DNA of 16,379 bases from Lysobacterales bacterium (GTDB lineage: Bacteria; Pseudomonadota; Gammaproteobacteria; Xanthomonadales; Marinicellaceae), in assembly GCA_026990095.1 (NCBI GenBank), contig JALSIL010000320.1, positions 1 through 16,379 on the forward strand, in the 5' to 3' direction. Positions 13,838 through 16,379 of the stretch are shown in pieces. How positions within the stretch are numbered: position 1 is the first letter of the stretch; each line of letters opens with the position of its first letter. Below the pieces are notes generated by a model. That model was given only the letters and a program-made list of their open reading frames with translations, was not told where the DNA came from and searched no databases. The translations under genes were made by a program, and so were the position numbers.

Positions 13838-16379
13838 GTGACATCTTGGATAAAAACACAACAACAGTCTTCGCAATTTTTTGGTACTAATTCGAGTTGG
13901 CTCGAATCCTTTTATGACGATTATTTGGTCGACAGAAACAGCGTATCAAAAGAACTGCAAGCAGTTTTTGATAAATTAACCGACAACACAGGTAAAGATA
14001 TACGCCATTTACCTATACTCGAACAATTTGAAGCCGCAGCGCAGTTGTCACCCATGGTAGAGTCAGCAATTCATTCTGCCGAAGACATGCAAAAAGAAGC
14101 GGCTGTACTGCGTTTAATTAACTCCTATCGTGTGGCAGGGCACAAACAAGCGGATGTTGATCCAATACATTACCGCCCTCGCCCAGTCGTTGCTGATTTG
14201 GATCCCAGTTATCATAATTTAGTCGATTCGGATATGGAAACCACCTTTTCAACAGGGTCTCTTGTTGCAGATAATCGCATGAAACTTAAGGATATTATTG
14301 CCGTACTTAAAAATACTTACACCAAACATGTTGGCTATGAGTATATGCATATTAATGACATTGAACAACGCGAATGGATTCAACAACGCATTGAGTCAGT
14401 ACAAGATAAATTCCCTACTGATGAAGATGAAAAACACCGTTTATTGGAGGAGCTCACTAAAGCAGAAGGCATGGAACGTTACCTCCACACAAAATATGTT
14501 GGTCAAAAACGTTTTTCACTTGAAGGTGGCGATTCACTCATTCCGCAGCTATATGAACTTATTTTACATGCTGGTAAACAAGGCATTAAAGAGATTGTTA
14601 TCGGTATGGCGCATCGCGGACGCTTGAATGTTCTGGTTAATACTTTAGGCAAATCTGCTCAAGATTTATTCAAAGAATTTGATGGTATTTATGATAAAGA
14701 ATACGACAATGTTAATTCTGGCGATGTCAAATACCATATGGGCTTCTCCTCTGACATACCTACCGAAGCGGGCGATGTGCATGTCGCATTAGCGTTTAAT
14801 CCATCTCACTTAGAAATCATCAACCCTGTGGTATTGGGCTCGGCTAAGGCACGCCAATTCAGACGTAATAATGACATTTTTGGTAAACAAGTATTACCCG
14901 TATTAATTCATGGTGATGCCGCCATTGAAGGACAAGGTGTTAACATGGAATTGTTTAACATGTCACAAGATGAGGGTTATTTCGTTGGTGGAACTTTACA
15001 TATTGTAGTCAACAACCAAATTGGATTTACTACCACTCATGCCTTAGACCAAGACACTATTGGTTATTGTACCGAAGTTGCCAAAATGGTGCAGGCACCC
15101 ATTTTTCATGTTAATGGTGATGATCCTGAAGCATTAGCCTTTATCACTAAAATGGCTGCAGACTTCCGCAAAGAATTTCAAAAAGACGTGGTAATTGATT
15201 TGGTGTGTTACCGCAAACACGGTCACAATGAAGCAGATGAACCTTCGGCAACTCAACCCATTATGTATAAAATAATCAAAAAACACCCGTCTCCGCGTCA
15301 AATTTATGCTGATAAATTAATTGCTGAGGGAACCATATTTAAAGAACACGCAGATATACTCGTCGAAGGTTACCGTGATTCACTGGATGAAGGCCTCCCT
15401 GTTGTTGAACTCTCAAAATCCCCCGTAAAAGATGAATTCCATGTAGATTGGTCGCCTTATATTGGTGGTCACCTGTCTGAAAAGATTGACACCACCATTA
15501 ACACAGAACAGTTTGCACGTTTATCTAAGGCAATTACTGCAATACCCGAAGATTTTAAACCCCATAATCGCATTAAAAAAATCTACCAAGACCGAGTAAA
15601 AATGATGAATGGAGAGTTAAAAATGGATTGGGGCTTTGCCGAAACCATGGCGTATGCAAGTTTATTAAATGACGGCTACCAAATTCGAATTGATGGACAA
15701 GATTCACAACGAGGAACATTTTTTCATCGCCATGCAGTGATTCATAATGTTAATAAAAACGAATCCTATATGCCACTTAAACGTTTAGAAAAAGGTAAAG
15801 CACGTATTTCTATCATTAATTCCGTCTTGTCTGAAGAGGCTGTCTTGGCTTTTGAATACGGTTATGCAACATCAGAACCCAACGCTTTGATTGTATGGGA
15901 AGCACAATTTGGAGATTTTGCCAATGGTGCACAAGTTGTTATTGATCAATTTATTTCATCTGGAGAAGCCAAATGGGGGCGTTTTTGTGGGTTGGTTATG
16001 TTCTTGCCTCATGGTTTTGAGGGTCAAGGACCTGAACATTCATCAGCTCGTTTAGAACGGTATTTGCAATTGTGTGCGGTTAATAACATGCAAGTGTGCA
16101 TACCTTCAACCCCAGCTCAAATGTTTCATATGTTGCGCAGACAAATGTTACGAAAAGTGCGTAAACCTTTGATAGTCATGACACCTAAAAGCCTGTTACG
16201 GTACAAAGGAGCTGCATCAGATAAGTCCCAGTTGTTTGAAGGAGAGTTCCAAAACGTTATTCCTGATAGACACGCAAATAATGATAAGGTTGAACGTGTT
16301 ATTTTATGTGCGGGCAAAGTGTATTATGACCTAATCAATGAATTACAAGCCAATCCTAATGAAAAGGTCGCTGTTTTAC
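13838..16379 (+). CDS. sucA: 2-oxoglutarate dehydrogenase E1 component (3' end beyond the window)
   Basis: Thiamine-diphosphate decarboxylase subunit of the 2-oxoglutarate dehydrogenase complex, which makes succinyl-CoA in the TCA cycle with E2 (SucB) and E3 (Lpd). The frame stays open to the window edge, giving 847 codons; E. coli SucA has 933 residues, so roughly 85-90 are missing. Motifs seen: the N-terminal E2-binding region (NSSWLESFYDDYL), RFSLEGGDSLIP, GMAHRGRLNVL with His259 (His260 in E. coli), HGDAAIEGQGV (358-368), NNQIGFTT from 391, HGHNEADEP from 461, and QDSQRGTFFHRHAV. The start is GTG: the frame has no upstream ATG before a stop, AGGG (13827-13830) lies 7 bp before it, and the protein then begins MTSWIKTQQ like other SucA proteins. 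The sucB and lpd genes would be expected next. Confidence 0.96.
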   Translation, partial: MTSWIKTQQQSSQFFGTNSSWLESFYDDYLVDRNSVSKELQAVFDKLTDNTGKDIRHLPILEQFEAAAQLSPMVESAIHSAEDMQKEAAVLRLINSYRVAGHKQADVDPIHYRPRPVVADLDPSYHNLVDSDMETTFSTGSLVADNRMKLKDIIAVLKNTYTKHVGYEYMHINDIEQREWIQQRIESVQDKFPTDEDEKHRLLEELTKAEGMERYLHTKYVGQKRFSLEGGDSLIPQLYELILHAGKQGIKEIVIGMAHRGRLNVLVNTLGKSAQDLFKEFDGIYDKEYDNVNSGDVKYHMGFSSDIPTEAGDVHVALAFNPSHLEIINPVVLGSAKARQFRRNNDIFGKQVLPVLIHGDAAIEGQGVNMELFNMSQDEGYFVGGTLHIVVNNQIGFTTTHALDQDTIGYCTEVAKMVQAPIFHVNGDDPEALAFITKMAADFRKEFQKDVVIDLVCYRKHGHNEADEPSATQPIMYKIIKKHPSPRQIYADKLIAEGTIFKEHADILVEGYRDSLDEGLPVVELSKSPVKDEFHVDWSPYIGGHLSEKIDTTINTEQFARLSKAITAIPEDFKPHNRIKKIYQDRVKMMNGELKMDWGFAETMAYASLLNDGYQIRIDGQDSQRGTFFHRHAVIHNVNKNESYMPLKRLEKGKARISIINSVLSEEAVLAFEYGYATSEPNALIVWEAQFGDFANGAQVVIDQFISSGEAKWGRFCGLVMFLPHGFEGQGPEHSSARLERYLQLCAVNNMQVCIPSTPAQMFHMLRRQMLRKVRKPLIVMTPKSLLRYKGAASDKSQLFEGEFQNVIPDRHANNDKVERVILCAGKVYYDLINELQANPNEKVAVL

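Noticed and set aside
14298..14627. 109-codon frame inside sucA
   Set aside because: It is an out-of-frame shadow; the sucA frame carries conserved E1 motifs throughout this stretch.

Overview
The window reads as part of a gammaproteobacterial chromosome of low G+C content (under 40% by eye, not counted). It suggests an organism that can fix CO2 through the Calvin-Benson-Bassham (CBB) cycle but also carries 2-oxoglutarate dehydrogenase. The gammaproteobacterial assignment is an inference from protein resemblance: PpnN of the E. coli YgdH type, MsrQ, a DUF3301 protein, and transketolase, SucA and FdhD with near-E. coli residue numbering. I cannot name a genus.

Layout. (1) 1-1063: the 5' part of msrQ (minus strand) diverges from a small exported Asn/Tyr/Arg/His-rich protein. 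The gap holds an 11-bp-period direct repeat like an OmpR-family response-regulator box. (2) 1064-1513: a gene-poor stretch with a terminator-like hairpin, the broken 3' end of an IS30-family transposase, then a dyad-symmetric operator candidate and an extended -10 promoter for the next operon. (3) 1514-6223: a CBB operon, tkt (cbbT), class II fba (cbbA), cbbY, prk (cbbP). It is tightly packed except for a palindromic intergenic repeat between fba and cbbY. It covers ribulose-1,5-bisphosphate regeneration and removal of the Rubisco inhibitor xylulose-1,5-bisphosphate; Rubisco itself is not in the window. (4) 6224-7657: a long perfect hairpin terminator separates prk from convergent ppnN. (5) 7658-8000: a hairpin in the ppnN leader and a 161-bp MITE-like element with 19-bp perfect terminal inverted repeats. 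(6) 8001-10077: a DUF3301 protein overlaps the start codon of an MsbA-type ABC exporter. (7) 10165-11187: two convergent, unrecognised membrane-protein genes. (8) 11287-13760: fdhD and a NuoE-NuoF-type NADH/formate dehydrogenase beta subunit diverge with 17 bp between start codons; the promoter of the latter appears to lie inside fdhD. (9) 13838 to the end: sucA with a GTG start, cut by the window edge.

How the parts fit. The CBB operon, the formate dehydrogenase accessory and diaphorase genes, and sucA together suggest a facultative chemoautotroph that could use formate as a source of NADH. This is inference from gene content; no catalytic formate dehydrogenase subunit, Rubisco or energy-oxidation genes are present here. 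Most of the window is conserved core metabolism. I see no convincing undescribed system. The best leads are the regulatory sites, the MITE-like element, the exported low-complexity protein and the isolated formate dehydrogenase beta gene.
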